Of a DNA stretch of 42,924 nucleotides, positions 8,087-16,840 are shown piece after piece (position 1 is the stretch's first letter; every line of letters starts with the position of its first letter). The translations under genes were made by a program, and so were the position numbers. The notes under the pieces were generated by a model, which saw only the letters and a list, made by a program, of their open reading frames with translations, made no database searches and was not told the DNA's origin. The DNA is from an uncultured Nitrosomonadales bacterium (GTDB lineage Bacteria > Pseudomonadota > Gammaproteobacteria > Burkholderiales > Gallionellaceae), in the NCBI GenBank assembly GCA_903885165.1, contig CAISHO010000122.1, forward strand, positions 1-42,924, read 5' to 3'.

Positions 8087-9361
8087 ATGATTAATAACTC
8101 GCCCTCCATCTTACGAATTGCCTTCGCCAGCTTTATTGGTACGGCGATAGAATTTTACGACTTCTATATCTATGGCCTGGCCGTGGCGATGGTGATCGGC
8201 CCGTTGTTCTTTCCAGCCAGCGACCCTGCGACACAGTCTCTCAATGCGTTTCTGACTTTCGGTATCGCTTTTATTGCCCGACCTATCGGCGCCGTAGTCT
8301 TCGGGCATTTCGGTGATCGTGTAGGTAGAAAGTCAACCCTGGTAATTTCTTTGCTGGTGATGGGGACTTCCACTACGCTGATCGGTTTTCTGCCGGGTTA
8401 TGCGTTAATCGGTTGGGGCGCACCTGTGCTGCTCTGCCTGTTGCGGTTCGGCCAGGGGATCGGTTTAGGAGGCGAGTGGGGTGGGGCCGCGTTGCTGGCT
8501 GCCGAATATGCGCCCAAAGGCCGGCGCGGTTGGTTTGGTATGTTCCCGCAACTGGGGCCACCGGTAGGTTTTTTATTGGCCGTTGGAAGTTTCTTGTTAC
8601 TCTCCACGGTGTTAGATGATGTGCAGTTTCGAGCTTGGGGTTGGCGCATCCCCTTTTTGGCGAGCGCCGTATTGGTCGTCATTGGTCTATACGTCCGGTT
8701 AAAACTCGCCGAAACGCCCGTTTTTGCCAAGTCGCTGGCATCGCATCGTCCTGTAAGATTGCCGGTGGCTGAGTTATTTCGATCTCATGCTCAGGCATTG
8801 CTGCTCGGTGCGCTGGTGATGGTGGTGTGTTACGCACTATTTTATATTTCTACTGTATTTTCATTGAGTTATGGAACAACGAAGCTCGGTATTCCACGTC
8901 CGCAGTTTTTGGGGATGCTTTGCGTAGCGGTGATTTTTATGGCAGCGGCGACGCCGCTTTCCGCTTTGGCAGGGGATCGTTACGGTCGTCGTCCGGTGTT
9001 GATCGTGGCAGGCATTGCCGCATTCATGTCCGGTTTTTTGCTCAGCCCCATGCTCTCTAGTGGTTCTACGGTGCAAATTACCGCCTTCTTGTGCCTGGAA
9101 TTGTTTCTGATGGGGGCGACTTTTGCACCGATGGGGGCGTTGTTGCCTGAATTGTTTCCAACTGCTGTGCGTTATACCGGGGCGGGGGCGTCCTATAATC
9201 TGGGCGGAATCTTAGGCGCTTCGCTCGCGCCCTACATCGCGCAACAATTGGTGCTTCATGGTGGATTATCCTGGGTGGGCGGCTATATTTCGGTTGCTGC
9301 TGCCATCAGCGTACTGGCCGCGTTCGCCATCAAAGAAACGCGCGACAAGGAACTGACATGA
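8087..9361 (+). CDS. MFS transporter, metabolite:H+ symporter (MHS/ShiA/ProP-like) family (424 aa)
   Basis: Twelve-helix major facilitator. The start of helix 1 ([15 protein letters not shown]) and the loop 2-3 motif [10 protein letters not shown] are diagnostic of the metabolite:H+ symporter group (ShiA, KgtP, ProP relatives). The [14 protein letters not shown] stretch in helix 4 and the GDRYGRRP repeat in loop 8-9 also fit. It would import a small organic solute with protons through the inner membrane; the substrate cannot be told from sequence. The ATG at 8087 gives the usual short N-terminus but has a poor ribosome-binding site. Its stop overlaps the miaA start by 4 bases (ATGA), indicating co-transcription and coupling. 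Confidence 0.92.
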   Translation: MINNSPSILRIAFASFIGTAIEFYDFYIYGLAVAMVIGPLFFPASDPATQSLNAFLTFGIAFIARPIGAVVFGHFGDRVGRKSTLVISLLVMGTSTTLIGFLPGYALIGWGAPVLLCLLRFGQGIGLGGEWGGAALLAAEYAPKGRRGWFGMFPQLGPPVGFLLAVGSFLLLSTVLDDVQFRAWGWRIPFLASAVLVVIGLYVRLKLAETPVFAKSLASHRPVRLPVAELFRSHAQALLLGALVMVVCYALFYISTVFSLSYGTTKLGIPRPQFLGMLCVAVIFMAAATPLSALAGDRYGRRPVLIVAGIAAFMSGFLLSPMLSSGSTVQITAFLCLELFLMGATFAPMGALLPELFPTAVRYTGAGASYNLGGILGASLAPYIAQQLVLHGGLSWVGGYISVAAAISVLAAFAIKETRDKELT

Positions 9362-10413
9362 AACCGCAAGCAACCGTGAACCATCGCTCAAAACAACGAG
9401 CGCAAAGCGCGAATATGTTTTTAGGCGAAGACCCTTGTGGTCTCAATCCTCAATCCTCACATCTGCCGCACGCTATCTTTCTGATGGGCCCGACCGCCAG
9501 CGGCAAGACGGGGGTTGCGGTGGAACTGATGCAGACATTACCGGTAGAAATTATCAGTGTGGATTCGGCGCTGGTCTATCGCGACATGAATGTCGGGACG
9601 GCTAAACCCGATGCGGCGATGCTGGCACAAGCGCCGCACCATCTCATCGATATCATCGATCCAACGGAGGCCTATTCTGCGGCGGCATTCCGCACTGATG
9701 CCTTGCGGTTAATGGGGGAGATCACCGCGCGCGGCAATATCCCGTTGCTGGTGGGTGGCACGATGCTGTATTTCAAGGCCTTGCGTGAAGGACTGAGTCA
9801 GTTGCCGGTGGCCGATCCCGTGGTGCGCGCCGAGCTGGATGTGGTCATCGCCGAACACGGCATTACCTACCTGCACCAGCAACTGGCTATGGTGGACGCA
9901 GAAACAGCGGCGCGTTTGTCTCCTAACGACACTCAGCGTATACAACGCGCAATGGAGATATATCAACTCACAGGTCAGAGTATGTCCGAACTGTTCAAGC
10001 TTCAGACAGAAAATGCGGTGCTACCCTACCAGATAACTTCGATTGCGCTGACGCCTTCTGATCGCAGTGTGCTGCATCAGCGCATCGCGATGCGTTTTGA
10101 ACAAATGCTGGTCGATGGTTTACTCGATGAGTTAAGCGATTTACGCAATAAATACGATTTAAATCCTGAGCTACCTTCCATGCGCTGCGTGGGTTACCGG
10201 CAGGCATGGCAATATCAGGAGGGGAAAATTACCATGCCTGAGTTTGTCGAGACGGGCATCATTGCAACCCGTCAACTTGCCAAGCGCCAACTGACCTGGC
10301 TGCGCTCCATGCCTGAAAACATTGAAATTAACTGCTTGTCACCGGACTTGCTCCCGCAGGTACGGAGTGTGTTGGCTCAAGACGGGATTCGAGCAGTGGA
10401 ACACGGCGATTGA
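9358..10413 (+). CDS. miaA: tRNA dimethylallyltransferase MiaA with an atypical N-terminal extension
   Basis: MiaA transfers a dimethylallyl group to A37 of tRNAs that read UNN codons. The P-loop GPTASGKT, the substrate-binding [16 protein letters not shown], the [10 protein letters not shown] segment and the QRAMEIY region identify it. Normally only a few residues precede the P-loop strand. Here about 40 precede it, including LNPQSSH encoded by two CAATCCT heptamers (9444-9457). The ATG at 9358 has a good ribosome-binding site (AAGGA) and overlaps the upstream stop. An internal ATG at 9415 has none, and the next ATG (9484) would cut the first beta strand. The extension is therefore probably translated. 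Confidence 0.95.
   Translation: MKPQATVNHRSKQRAQSANMFLGEDPCGLNPQSSHLPHAIFLMGPTASGKTGVAVELMQTLPVEIISVDSALVYRDMNVGTAKPDAAMLAQAPHHLIDIIDPTEAYSAAAFRTDALRLMGEITARGNIPLLVGGTMLYFKALREGLSQLPVADPVVRAELDVVIAEHGITYLHQQLAMVDAETAARLSPNDTQRIQRAMEIYQLTGQSMSELFKLQTENAVLPYQITSIALTPSDRSVLHQRIAMRFEQMLVDGLLDELSDLRNKYDLNPELPSMRCVGYRQAWQYQEGKITMPEFVETGIIATRQLAKRQLTWLRSMPENIEINCLSPDLLPQVRSVLAQDGIRAVEHGD
9444..9457 (+). repeat. Two CAATCCT heptamers inside miaA
   Basis: Two direct copies of the heptamer found in mutL, in the same reading frame, encoding part of LNPQSSH just before the MiaA P-loop strand. Confidence 0.8.
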
Positions 10414-10445
10414 GGCGCGAGTCAGATACGTTGCAGAGATTTCCT

Positions 10446-10480
10446 CAATCCTTATTCCTTGATACTTGACTCTTGATTCT
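10446..10480 (+). repeat. Degenerate heptamer array upstream of cheR
   Basis: Five consecutive 7-bp units read CAATCCT, TATTCCT, TGATACT, TGACTCT and TGATTCT. The strict 7-bp period and the xxxxxCT core match the mutL and miaA heptamers. The array fills most of the miaA-cheR gap and ends 13 bases before the likely cheR start codon, so it may influence cheR expression. Confidence 0.65.
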
Positions 10481-10493
10481 GAAAGATTTTTAT

Positions 10494-11360
10494 ATGGCTG
10501 AAATGAAAGCACCGGCAATACGCGAATTCCACTTCACCGCGCAGGATTTTCAGCGTGTGCGCAAGATGATCTATGATCATGCCGGTATTTCTCTCAATGA
10601 TAGTAAGCAGGAATTAGTTTACAGTCGCTTGTCGCGTCGTCTTCGCGCGACGGGGGTCGGCAGTTTTAGTGAGTATTTGAAACTGCTGGAACAAAATGAT
10701 GAGCAGGAGTGGGAAGCATTTGCCAATTCGCTGACCACGAATCTGACGTCTTTTTTTCGTGAACATCATCACTTTCCGCTGCTGGCTGATCAAATTAAAA
10801 GAATTGGCCATGCTCGCCCTATCGTGTTGTGGTGTTCAGCCTGTTCGACCGGCGAAGAGGCTTATTCCATGGCGATGACGGCGATGGATGCGTTCAATAG
10901 TTTTACGCCGCCGGTGAAGATAATTGCTACCGATCTGGATACGAACGTGCTTGATACAGCCAGGCGCGGGGTATATTCCATGGATCGCGTTGAGAAGCTG
11001 GATGAGGCGTTGATTAATCGCTTTTTTTTAAAGAGTACGGGCGCGCAAGCCGGTTTTGTCAAAGTCAGGCCTGAATTGCAAAATATGATTACCTTTCGTA
11101 AGCTCAATCTGCAGGATTCAACTTGGCTGATACGTGACAAGGTGGATGCTATATTTTGTCGTAACGTTATGATTTATTTTGATAAAGATACGCAATTGGC
11201 GATATTAAAGAAAATGGCTCCAGTGTTGCGCAGCGATGGTTTATTGTATGCGGGGCACTCGGAAAGCTTTTACCATGCCGATGCCTACTTTAAATTGCGC
11301 AGCAAGACGGTGTATGAGCTCTCGGCGAAAATGAAAGCGACTCAGGCGGCAGGATCCTAA
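10494..11360 (+). CDS. cheR: CheR-type chemoreceptor glutamate methyltransferase (288 aa)
   Basis: S-adenosylmethionine-dependent methyltransferase that methylates glutamates of chemoreceptors. The N-terminal CheR helical domain (about residues 10-75; IYDHAGISL, SRLSRRLR) is followed by the catalytic domain with WCSACSTGEEAYS (SAM-binding motif I), ATDLDTNVLDTARRGVY and the FCRNVMIYFD signature. I chose the ATG at 10494. An upstream TTG at 10473 keeps the frame but lies inside the heptamer array. No other chemotaxis genes are in the window, so it is an orphan here, 80 bases after miaA. It could serve a distant chemotaxis cluster or a CheR-linked regulatory pathway. Confidence 0.92.
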   Translation: MAEMKAPAIREFHFTAQDFQRVRKMIYDHAGISLNDSKQELVYSRLSRRLRATGVGSFSEYLKLLEQNDEQEWEAFANSLTTNLTSFFREHHHFPLLADQIKRIGHARPIVLWCSACSTGEEAYSMAMTAMDAFNSFTPPVKIIATDLDTNVLDTARRGVYSMDRVEKLDEALINRFFLKSTGAQAGFVKVRPELQNMITFRKLNLQDSTWLIRDKVDAIFCRNVMIYFDKDTQLAILKKMAPVLRSDGLLYAGHSESFYHADAYFKLRSKTVYELSAKMKATQAAGS

Positions 11361-11374
11361 CGAAAACTTTTTAC

Positions 11375-11396
11375 CCGGTAAATATTTTGTTACCGG
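11375..11396 (+). other. Hairpin downstream of cheR
   Basis: Perfect 7-bp arms CCGGTAA and TTACCGG are separated by 8 bases, 14 bases after the cheR stop. No T-run follows, so it is not a standard intrinsic terminator; it may protect the mRNA 3' end or assist termination. Confidence 0.35.
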
Positions 11397-11575
11397 CTTG
11401 AGGATGATTCGATGATTTTTAAGTCACTGCTCATTAAACAAAATAAATTTTGTGTAGCGTGTGAATAAGAGGTAATTTAATCCGCTGTTCCGCAAAACGA
11501 TAGTAAGCGGAGGGCGGTATGTTGGTATTCTATGTAAATCTGACGCCAGCCTCACGGGTTTTATGGGGAAATTAA

Positions 11576-13024
11576 ATGTTAAAAACATCTGAAGCATCGC
11601 TGGATCCGGAAAATTGGCAGGATTTCCGGCAACAAGGTCATCGCATGCTAGATGATATGCTTGATTATATTGAGAATTTACGCGAGCGTCCGGTTTGGCA
11701 ACCTATACCGCCAGCAGCGCGGGCTGTTTTTGCTGCGCCTCTACCTAAGCAGTCCGGGGATTTGCGTGAGGCGCATCAGACTTTCATGCAGGATGTACTA
11801 CCTTATGCGATCGGTAATTCACATCCCGGATTTATGGGTTGGGTACATGGCGGTGGCAATCCGGTCGGCATGCTTGCTGAAATGCTCTCAGCCGGACTGA
11901 ATGCGAATCTGGGCGGGCGTGAGCAGATCCCTGTCGAAGTCGAACGTCAGTTGTTGCGCTGGGTCCGCGAATTGTTCGATTTTCCCGAGACTGCGACGGG
12001 TTTATTTGTCACGGGAACTTCTATGGCCAATCTGATCAGCGTGCTGGTCGCGCGCACTGCCGCGCAAGGTTGTGAAGTGCGCGAACAAGGTTTGCCAGAT
12101 GGCCATCGTTTGACCGCATATACGTCGGTGAGCGCGCATGTCAGCGTGGCGCAGGCCTTGGATATGGCCGGTATAGGCACGAATGCGCTGCGTAAGATTA
12201 GTTTGAATGTTCAGTTTCAAATGGATGTGGCGGATCTAGAGCGAAAAATTGCCGAGGATAAGGTGGCGGGGATGACGCCGTTCATGATCGCGGCGACAGC
12301 CGGAACGGTAGACGTGGGCGCGATTGATCCCTTACAGGCCATCGCGGACATCGCAAAGCGAGAGGGCATCTGGTTTCATGTCGACGGGGCTTTCGGTGCA
12401 TTAGGGATGTTGGCCGGTGATATTGCGCCACGCCTGTCGGGTATTGAACGCGCCGATTCCATCGCTTTTGACTTCCATAAATGGGGGCAGGTGCCCTATG
12501 ACGCCGGATTCGTGCTGGTGCGTGATGGAGAGTTGCATCACAATACTTTCGCCTCGCCGGTGGCCTATCTAAAACGCGAAACGCGCGGCATGGCGGCGGG
12601 CTCCCCCTGGCCCTGTGATTTTGGTCCTGATTTATCGAGGAGTTTCAGGGCGTTGAAGACTTGGTTTACCTTGCAGGTGTACGGATCCGAAAAGTTGGGC
12701 TCGGTGATTTCCAATACTTGTGCGCTGGCGCAGTATTTGCGGCAACGCGTGGAGGATAGTCACGAGTTGGAATTGTTAGCTCCTGTGGCCTTGAATATCG
12801 TGTGTTTCCGTTATCGCAGCGAAGAGCCTGATCGTGTCAATGCGGACATCGTGATCGCGCTGCAGGAGTCGGGCATCGTAGCCCCCTCGAGTACCACGAT
12901 CAACGGGCACTTTGCGATACGCGCCGCCATCGTCAATCACCGCACAGAAATCCGTGATATTGATGCGCTGATCGAGGCAACGTTGTTGTTCGGTGATAAA
13001 ATAACCAATAAAATCAATATGTAA
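11576..13024 (+). CDS. Pyridoxal-phosphate-dependent group II amino-acid decarboxylase (482 aa)
   Basis: It belongs to the aromatic-L-amino-acid/glutamate decarboxylase family. HPGFMGWVHGGG and LGGREQIPVEVERQ are in the substrate region. HVDGAFGA supplies the PLP-binding aspartate, and FDFHKWGQVPYDAGF contains the Schiff-base lysine, Lys302. Length and order are typical of the full-size enzyme. It would decarboxylate an amino acid (aromatic or acidic) to the amine in the cytoplasm. The substrate is uncertain; the family includes DOPA, tyrosine, histidine and 2,4-diaminobutyrate decarboxylases. It stands alone, preceded by about 215 bp with a GGGGA ribosome-binding site, and converges on the adenosine deaminase gene. 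Confidence 0.9.
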   Translation: MLKTSEASLDPENWQDFRQQGHRMLDDMLDYIENLRERPVWQPIPPAARAVFAAPLPKQSGDLREAHQTFMQDVLPYAIGNSHPGFMGWVHGGGNPVGMLAEMLSAGLNANLGGREQIPVEVERQLLRWVRELFDFPETATGLFVTGTSMANLISVLVARTAAQGCEVREQGLPDGHRLTAYTSVSAHVSVAQALDMAGIGTNALRKISLNVQFQMDVADLERKIAEDKVAGMTPFMIAATAGTVDVGAIDPLQAIADIAKREGIWFHVDGAFGALGMLAGDIAPRLSGIERADSIAFDFHKWGQVPYDAGFVLVRDGELHHNTFASPVAYLKRETRGMAAGSPWPCDFGPDLSRSFRALKTWFTLQVYGSEKLGSVISNTCALAQYLRQRVEDSHELELLAPVALNIVCFRYRSEEPDRVNADIVIALQESGIVAPSSTTINGHFAIRAAIVNHRTEIRDIDALIEATLLFGDKITNKINM

Positions 13025-13092
13025 TGAAGTGTAGCGTTGATTTCCTCGTGTATTTTTGGGTGAGAGTCAATTAGTCGAATAGCTGCTATTCG

Positions 13093-14640
13093 CTATTGCT
13101 TGCGCTCAAATTCGCTCAATGACGTTTCCAGTTTCCATTGAAGCTCTGCGCGGGGATTTTGCTGCAAATAGCGTCGGCATGCGAGTGCAGGTCTGTTACT
13201 GACACCCCGTAGGCTGACTTTTCTCAGGTCAGCTGAACATGCGTTGACTGCCCTCCGTCGCTCGAAGTCCAGCCACAATGGTGCGCCCTCAAGGAATGCA
13301 TACTGCAAACTGTTTCGGGCCATTGCTTTTAACTGGCGGTAGCTCAGGTGTTGCTCCTCAACAGCTTTGAAGTATTCCTGTGTCATTTCCGAACGGGAAA
13401 CTCCTTCATCATCCGTGGCAAGCGCGATTGGAACGCCCTGTTTGAGATATGTTGCTAAAGGATGTTGACCGCCGCGTACATTCAAAATCCCGTCGTTGCT
13501 GGTCAAGCAGATTTCCACCATAATTTTGTCGTGTGCCATTCTTTGCAATAGTGCCGGTGCATTTTCTTCCTGCATGATCGCCACTCCGTGGCCGATGCGT
13601 TCTGCATGTCCGATGGCAATCGAGTCGCGGATATGAAAGCGCAGTCCTTCCGGTGGTACCAGACCTGGTGTCAACTCACCCGCGTGGAGCGTGATGTGTA
13701 CATTGGGGTAATATCGATGTAAATAATCGAGCATGCGCATATGCGAGGAAAAATCCTGCATCGGCACGAGCGCGTCCTCCGGCATGACCAGATTTAATCC
13801 CACCACCCTGGTGTCGATGCTGGCCAGTTCAAAGCCGAGTAGCATTTGTGCAAACACGGTGTCTGTCGGTAAGCCTCGTAGGACCTGATATAAATAACGT
13901 ACCGTTACCGTGCAACCGGGATCGGGCAATGCCGTGTCGCAGTGCTGAATTTCACGGCGTTTAGTCTCGCTGTCCGTCAACTTCAGCATAGCAACCTTAA
14001 CGGCTTCGGCCAGTCCGTTTTGTTCAATTGTTCTGTGCATTTGCGCAAAATCCGCTAAACGGACAGCGCTAGTTGCGGCTCTGGCAATTTCTGGAAAGGC
14101 GGGTGTGAGCATCAGTTCAAGATAACTGACATGTCCTGCCGCCGCACGTGAGGTGACTTCGGCCAGCATGTCGCCAGTCCGGTGATGGCCGGCAAGGTCG
14201 AATTTATCGAAACTGTCAAAGAAATGGTCGTGTCCGCTCTGTCCTGATACGGCGAGATTACGCATTGACCATGCGTCCACCATTTTTCGGTACAGCAGTG
14301 GATCGTGTTGGGCTACCGAAACAGCAATGTGTGCCTCATTGCATGGCGGTGGCATGAGGCTTAATGTCTTGTCATCTACGCACAAGCCATCATCGCTGGC
14401 CCAGCCTATCATCGATTCAGCATAGATGGCACCGGAGAGGTGGTTGTGCAAATCACCCCCCTTAGGCATCTCCTTGAGAAAATTCCAGAGTTCGGGGGGG
14501 TGCGACTGAACGGATAGAAAATGCCTGACTGTGCGCGCTTCTGCCTGTTTATCCGATAGTGACGCGCTGTGCGCAGGAAAAATCAAGGCGATCGCCAACG
14601 CGAGGCCGAGCAACATAGGAATTTTCAGTGGATTTGACAA
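13093..14640 (-). CDS. Exported adenosine deaminase (ADGF/CECR1-like, 515 aa)
   Basis: Metal-dependent deaminase that would convert adenosine to inosine. The metal-binding HxH is His65/His67 in GGDLHNHLSG. The catalytic HAGE and the metal-binding ATDDEGVSR follow in the expected order, with GHAERIGHGV between. An N-terminal hydrophobic stretch (residues 9-25) ending in A-H-S-A looks like a signal peptide, so the enzyme is probably periplasmic, unlike the shorter cytoplasmic Add. The start is a TTG with a good ribosome-binding site (GGGAG, 5-base spacing). ATG at residue 9 is the alternative and would still leave a signal peptide. It probably serves salvage of extracellular nucleosides. Confidence 0.9.
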   Translation of the reverse strand: MSNPLKIPMLLGLALAIALIFPAHSASLSDKQAEARTVRHFLSVQSHPPELWNFLKEMPKGGDLHNHLSGAIYAESMIGWASDDGLCVDDKTLSLMPPPCNEAHIAVSVAQHDPLLYRKMVDAWSMRNLAVSGQSGHDHFFDSFDKFDLAGHHRTGDMLAEVTSRAAAGHVSYLELMLTPAFPEIARAATSAVRLADFAQMHRTIEQNGLAEAVKVAMLKLTDSETKRREIQHCDTALPDPGCTVTVRYLYQVLRGLPTDTVFAQMLLGFELASIDTRVVGLNLVMPEDALVPMQDFSSHMRMLDYLHRYYPNVHITLHAGELTPGLVPPEGLRFHIRDSIAIGHAERIGHGVAIMQEENAPALLQRMAHDKIMVEICLTSNDGILNVRGGQHPLATYLKQGVPIALATDDEGVSRSEMTQEYFKAVEEQHLSYRQLKAMARNSLQYAFLEGAPLWLDFERRRAVNACSADLRKVSLRGVSNRPALACRRYLQQNPRAELQWKLETSLSEFERKQ

Positions 14641-14744
14641 GGCAACTCCCGGAGATTTTATGTGGGAATTATAGTGCTAAGCGTGAAGGAAGGTGCGTGA
14701 TGTGTGCTCCGTCCGCGATTTTCCCACGGTGATCGTGTTGATAC

Positions 14745-14793
14745 AAAAAACTCCGCAGCAATACCTGGCTTAGGCGAGGCATCAGTGCGGAGT
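14745..14793 (-). terminator. Intrinsic terminator after sqr
   Basis: On the minus strand, 8-bp arms ACTCCGCA and TGCGGAGT enclose a loop with a small inner CCT/AGG stem, followed directly by six T residues. It lies 19 bases beyond the sqr stop and ends the minus-strand sqr unit. Confidence 0.8.
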
Positions 14794-14811
14794 GACGGGC
14801 AGAAAAAAGGC

Positions 14812-16083
14812 TTATTTGAGTTTTTCTATACCTAGCATCTTGAGGATACTTTTTTCGTAAAACGGTTCTGAACTGCCTTTTTTCATCTTGCGGATGAAGT
14901 ATTTCTCGAAGGCAATCTTGGCGACATGCACCCACTTACCTTCGGCAAACCAGTTCACGTTGCGTGGTGGAATTTGCGGCATGGCGACGAACACCACACC
15001 GGTTTCACCCAGATCTGCCAGACAAACGGCATTCCATGTTGCTTCCTGAGTGGCAGGTTCTCCCTTGATCTCGGAGCTGATGTTGTGCACCGTGGCCGTG
15101 ACCATGGATTCGATCATGTAACCAGTCTTAGGTGTGCCGGTCGGAACGGGCGTGACTTCAACAGGCGGAATCGCGATACATACACCGACAGCGAAGATGT
15201 TTTTGTATTTTGGATTGCGCTGATTTTTGTCTACGATGACAAAACCGCGCGCTTGAACTAGACCTTCGATACCGAATACCGCGTCGACGCCCTTGAAAGC
15301 CGGCAGCATCATGCTGTAGTTGAACGGAAGTTCGTGTTTCTTCTTTTCAACGCCCATGTCGTCGTGTTCAGTGACGAACATTTTGCCGGCTTCGACTTTG
15401 GTGACCTTGGCATTGCAAATCCACTTGATACCCTTGTCGCGAAACGTGGATTCCAGGATGCCCTTAGAGTCGCCCACGCCGCCCAGACCTAGATGGCCGA
15501 TATAGGGTTCGGAAGTGACAAAAGTCATCGGTACTTTGGAGCGAATTTTGCGACGGCGAAGATCCGTTTCCATGATCATGGCATATTCATAGGCCGGGCC
15601 AAAGCAAGATGCGCCTTGTACAGCACCGACCACAATAGGACCCGGGTCCTTGCAGAAGCCATCCCAGACTTCATGTGATTTCATCGCGTGATCCACGTGG
15701 CAAACGGAGTAAGTATGTCCGCCGTGAGGGCCTAGACCTTCTACTTCGTCAAAAGCCAGTTTAGGGCCGGTTGCGATGACCAGATAATCATATTCGACGA
15801 ACTTGCCGTCGTTCAATTCAACACTATTTTTTTCGGGATGAACGCGTTTAACGCCCGTCGAGATAAAATGGATACCCTTGCGTTCCAGGTAGGGACGTGC
15901 TGCGAATTCAATGTCCTTGCGTTCACGCCACTTCACACCTATCCAGGGATTTGATGGCACAAAATGAAAATTTTCGCCGTTTGAGATGACAGTTACCTTG
16001 TCGCCGCTACCGATCTTTTCCTGCATTTCGTATGCGGTCGGCATGCCGCCGATGCCCGCACCCATAATCACAATATGTGCCAT
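14812..16083 (-). CDS. sqr: Sulfide:quinone oxidoreductase, Acidithiobacillus type (423 aa)
   Basis: FAD-dependent membrane-bound enzyme that oxidises sulfide to sulfane sulfur or polysulfide and reduces quinone. The N-terminal FAD motif GAGIGGMPTAYEM is followed by HFVPSNPW and IATGPKLAFD. The three catalytic cysteines are present: Cys128 (SVCHVDHA), Cys160 (GASCFGPAYEY) and Cys354 (NAVCLADLG). Their spacing matches, from memory, the structurally studied A. ferrooxidans enzyme almost residue for residue. The C-terminal basic/aromatic helix (FEKYFIRKMKKG) is the usual membrane anchor. A GGGAGA ribosome-binding site precedes the ATG. The gene follows a NarX/NarL-like pair 82 bases downstream on the same strand and ends at a terminator, so the three may form one transcript. 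Confidence 0.95.
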   Translation of the reverse strand: MAHIVIMGAGIGGMPTAYEMQEKIGSGDKVTVISNGENFHFVPSNPWIGVKWRERKDIEFAARPYLERKGIHFISTGVKRVHPEKNSVELNDGKFVEYDYLVIATGPKLAFDEVEGLGPHGGHTYSVCHVDHAMKSHEVWDGFCKDPGPIVVGAVQGASCFGPAYEYAMIMETDLRRRKIRSKVPMTFVTSEPYIGHLGLGGVGDSKGILESTFRDKGIKWICNAKVTKVEAGKMFVTEHDDMGVEKKKHELPFNYSMMLPAFKGVDAVFGIEGLVQARGFVIVDKNQRNPKYKNIFAVGVCIAIPPVEVTPVPTGTPKTGYMIESMVTATVHNISSEIKGEPATQEATWNAVCLADLGETGVVFVAMPQIPPRNVNWFAEGKWVHVAKIAFEKYFIRKMKKGSSEPFYEKSILKMLGIEKLK

Positions 16084-16165
16084 GCTTTTTCTCCCTGGTT
16101 AATTGAATAAATTACTACACCTTTTTTACTTTTTACAACGAGCTGCGTCTATACGCGATGACAGC

Positions 16166-16840
16166 TTAAGAGCGAGGCGAGTTATCTTCGTTTTGAGGGG
16201 CATTTTGCTCGACGAATAACACCGCAGCCTTGACTCTGGAAGATAAATTCAGTTTGTTTAAAATATGACGCACATGCTGTTTAACGGTATCGTAACTGAT
16301 CTTCAACGTCAGTGCGATCGCCTTATTGCTCTCACCGCGCGATAAGAGTTGTAGTATTTCCCGTTCGCGATCGGTGAGCGATTTGATGGCGTTCTTGGGA
16401 TCATTGATATTTTGATCGCCGCGCAACATATTGATCATTTTCATGGTCATGGTAGGGGCTACCACCAATTCGCCGGCTGCGATACGGCGGATGGCGTCCA
16501 CCACTTCATCGGGTGCCATATCCTTGAGCAAGTAGCCGCGTGCGCCGGCACGTATCGCGTTGCCCATATCCACTTCCGAGTCGCTCATGGTGAGTATCAC
16601 CACAGGGGTGACAAACCCTTCCTTGCGGATCTGTTCCAGCATAATCAGCCCGTCCATCGGCTTCATACGTAAATCCATGACCAGCAAGTCGGGTAACTCC
16701 AGCAGCAGAACACGTAATTCTTCAATACAGCCTGTGGCGCCCAATACAGTGAATCCATAGCCATGTGAGAGCAGTTCGCTTAATCCTCGGCGACACAGAT
16801 TCTGATCGTCGACCAGTACTACCCTCAGGTTTTTAGTCAT
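16166..16840 (-). CDS. NarL/FixJ-type response regulator (224 aa)
   Basis: Receiver domain with D11-D12 and phospho-acceptor Asp56 in LLVMDLRMKP, then a LuxR-type helix-turn-helix at about residues 150-210 (LTDREREILQLLSRG, NKAIALTLKISYDTVKQHV). It forms a pair with the kinase encoded upstream (8-base overlap) and precedes sqr by 82 bases in the same direction. By context it probably controls sqr and perhaps the divergent qmo genes. In the region upstream of the pair, two TACTTAA direct repeats (18083 and 18150) resemble NarL heptamers. Confidence 0.93.
   Translation of the reverse strand: MTKNLRVVLVDDQNLCRRGLSELLSHGYGFTVLGATGCIEELRVLLLELPDLLVMDLRMKPMDGLIMLEQIRKEGFVTPVVILTMSDSEVDMGNAIRAGARGYLLKDMAPDEVVDAIRRIAAGELVVAPTMTMKMINMLRGDQNINDPKNAIKSLTDREREILQLLSRGESNKAIALTLKISYDTVKQHVRHILNKLNLSSRVKAAVLFVEQNAPQNEDNSPRS

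Noticed and set aside
7861-8094. 77-aa open frame before the MFS gene
   Set aside because: TTG start, no ribosome-binding site, no coding-like composition, and it runs into the transporter start.
13076-13092. Palindrome CGAATAGC-T-GCTATTCG as a terminator between the decarboxylase and deaminase genes
   Set aside because: No T-run on either strand and a one-base centre; not enough to call a terminator.
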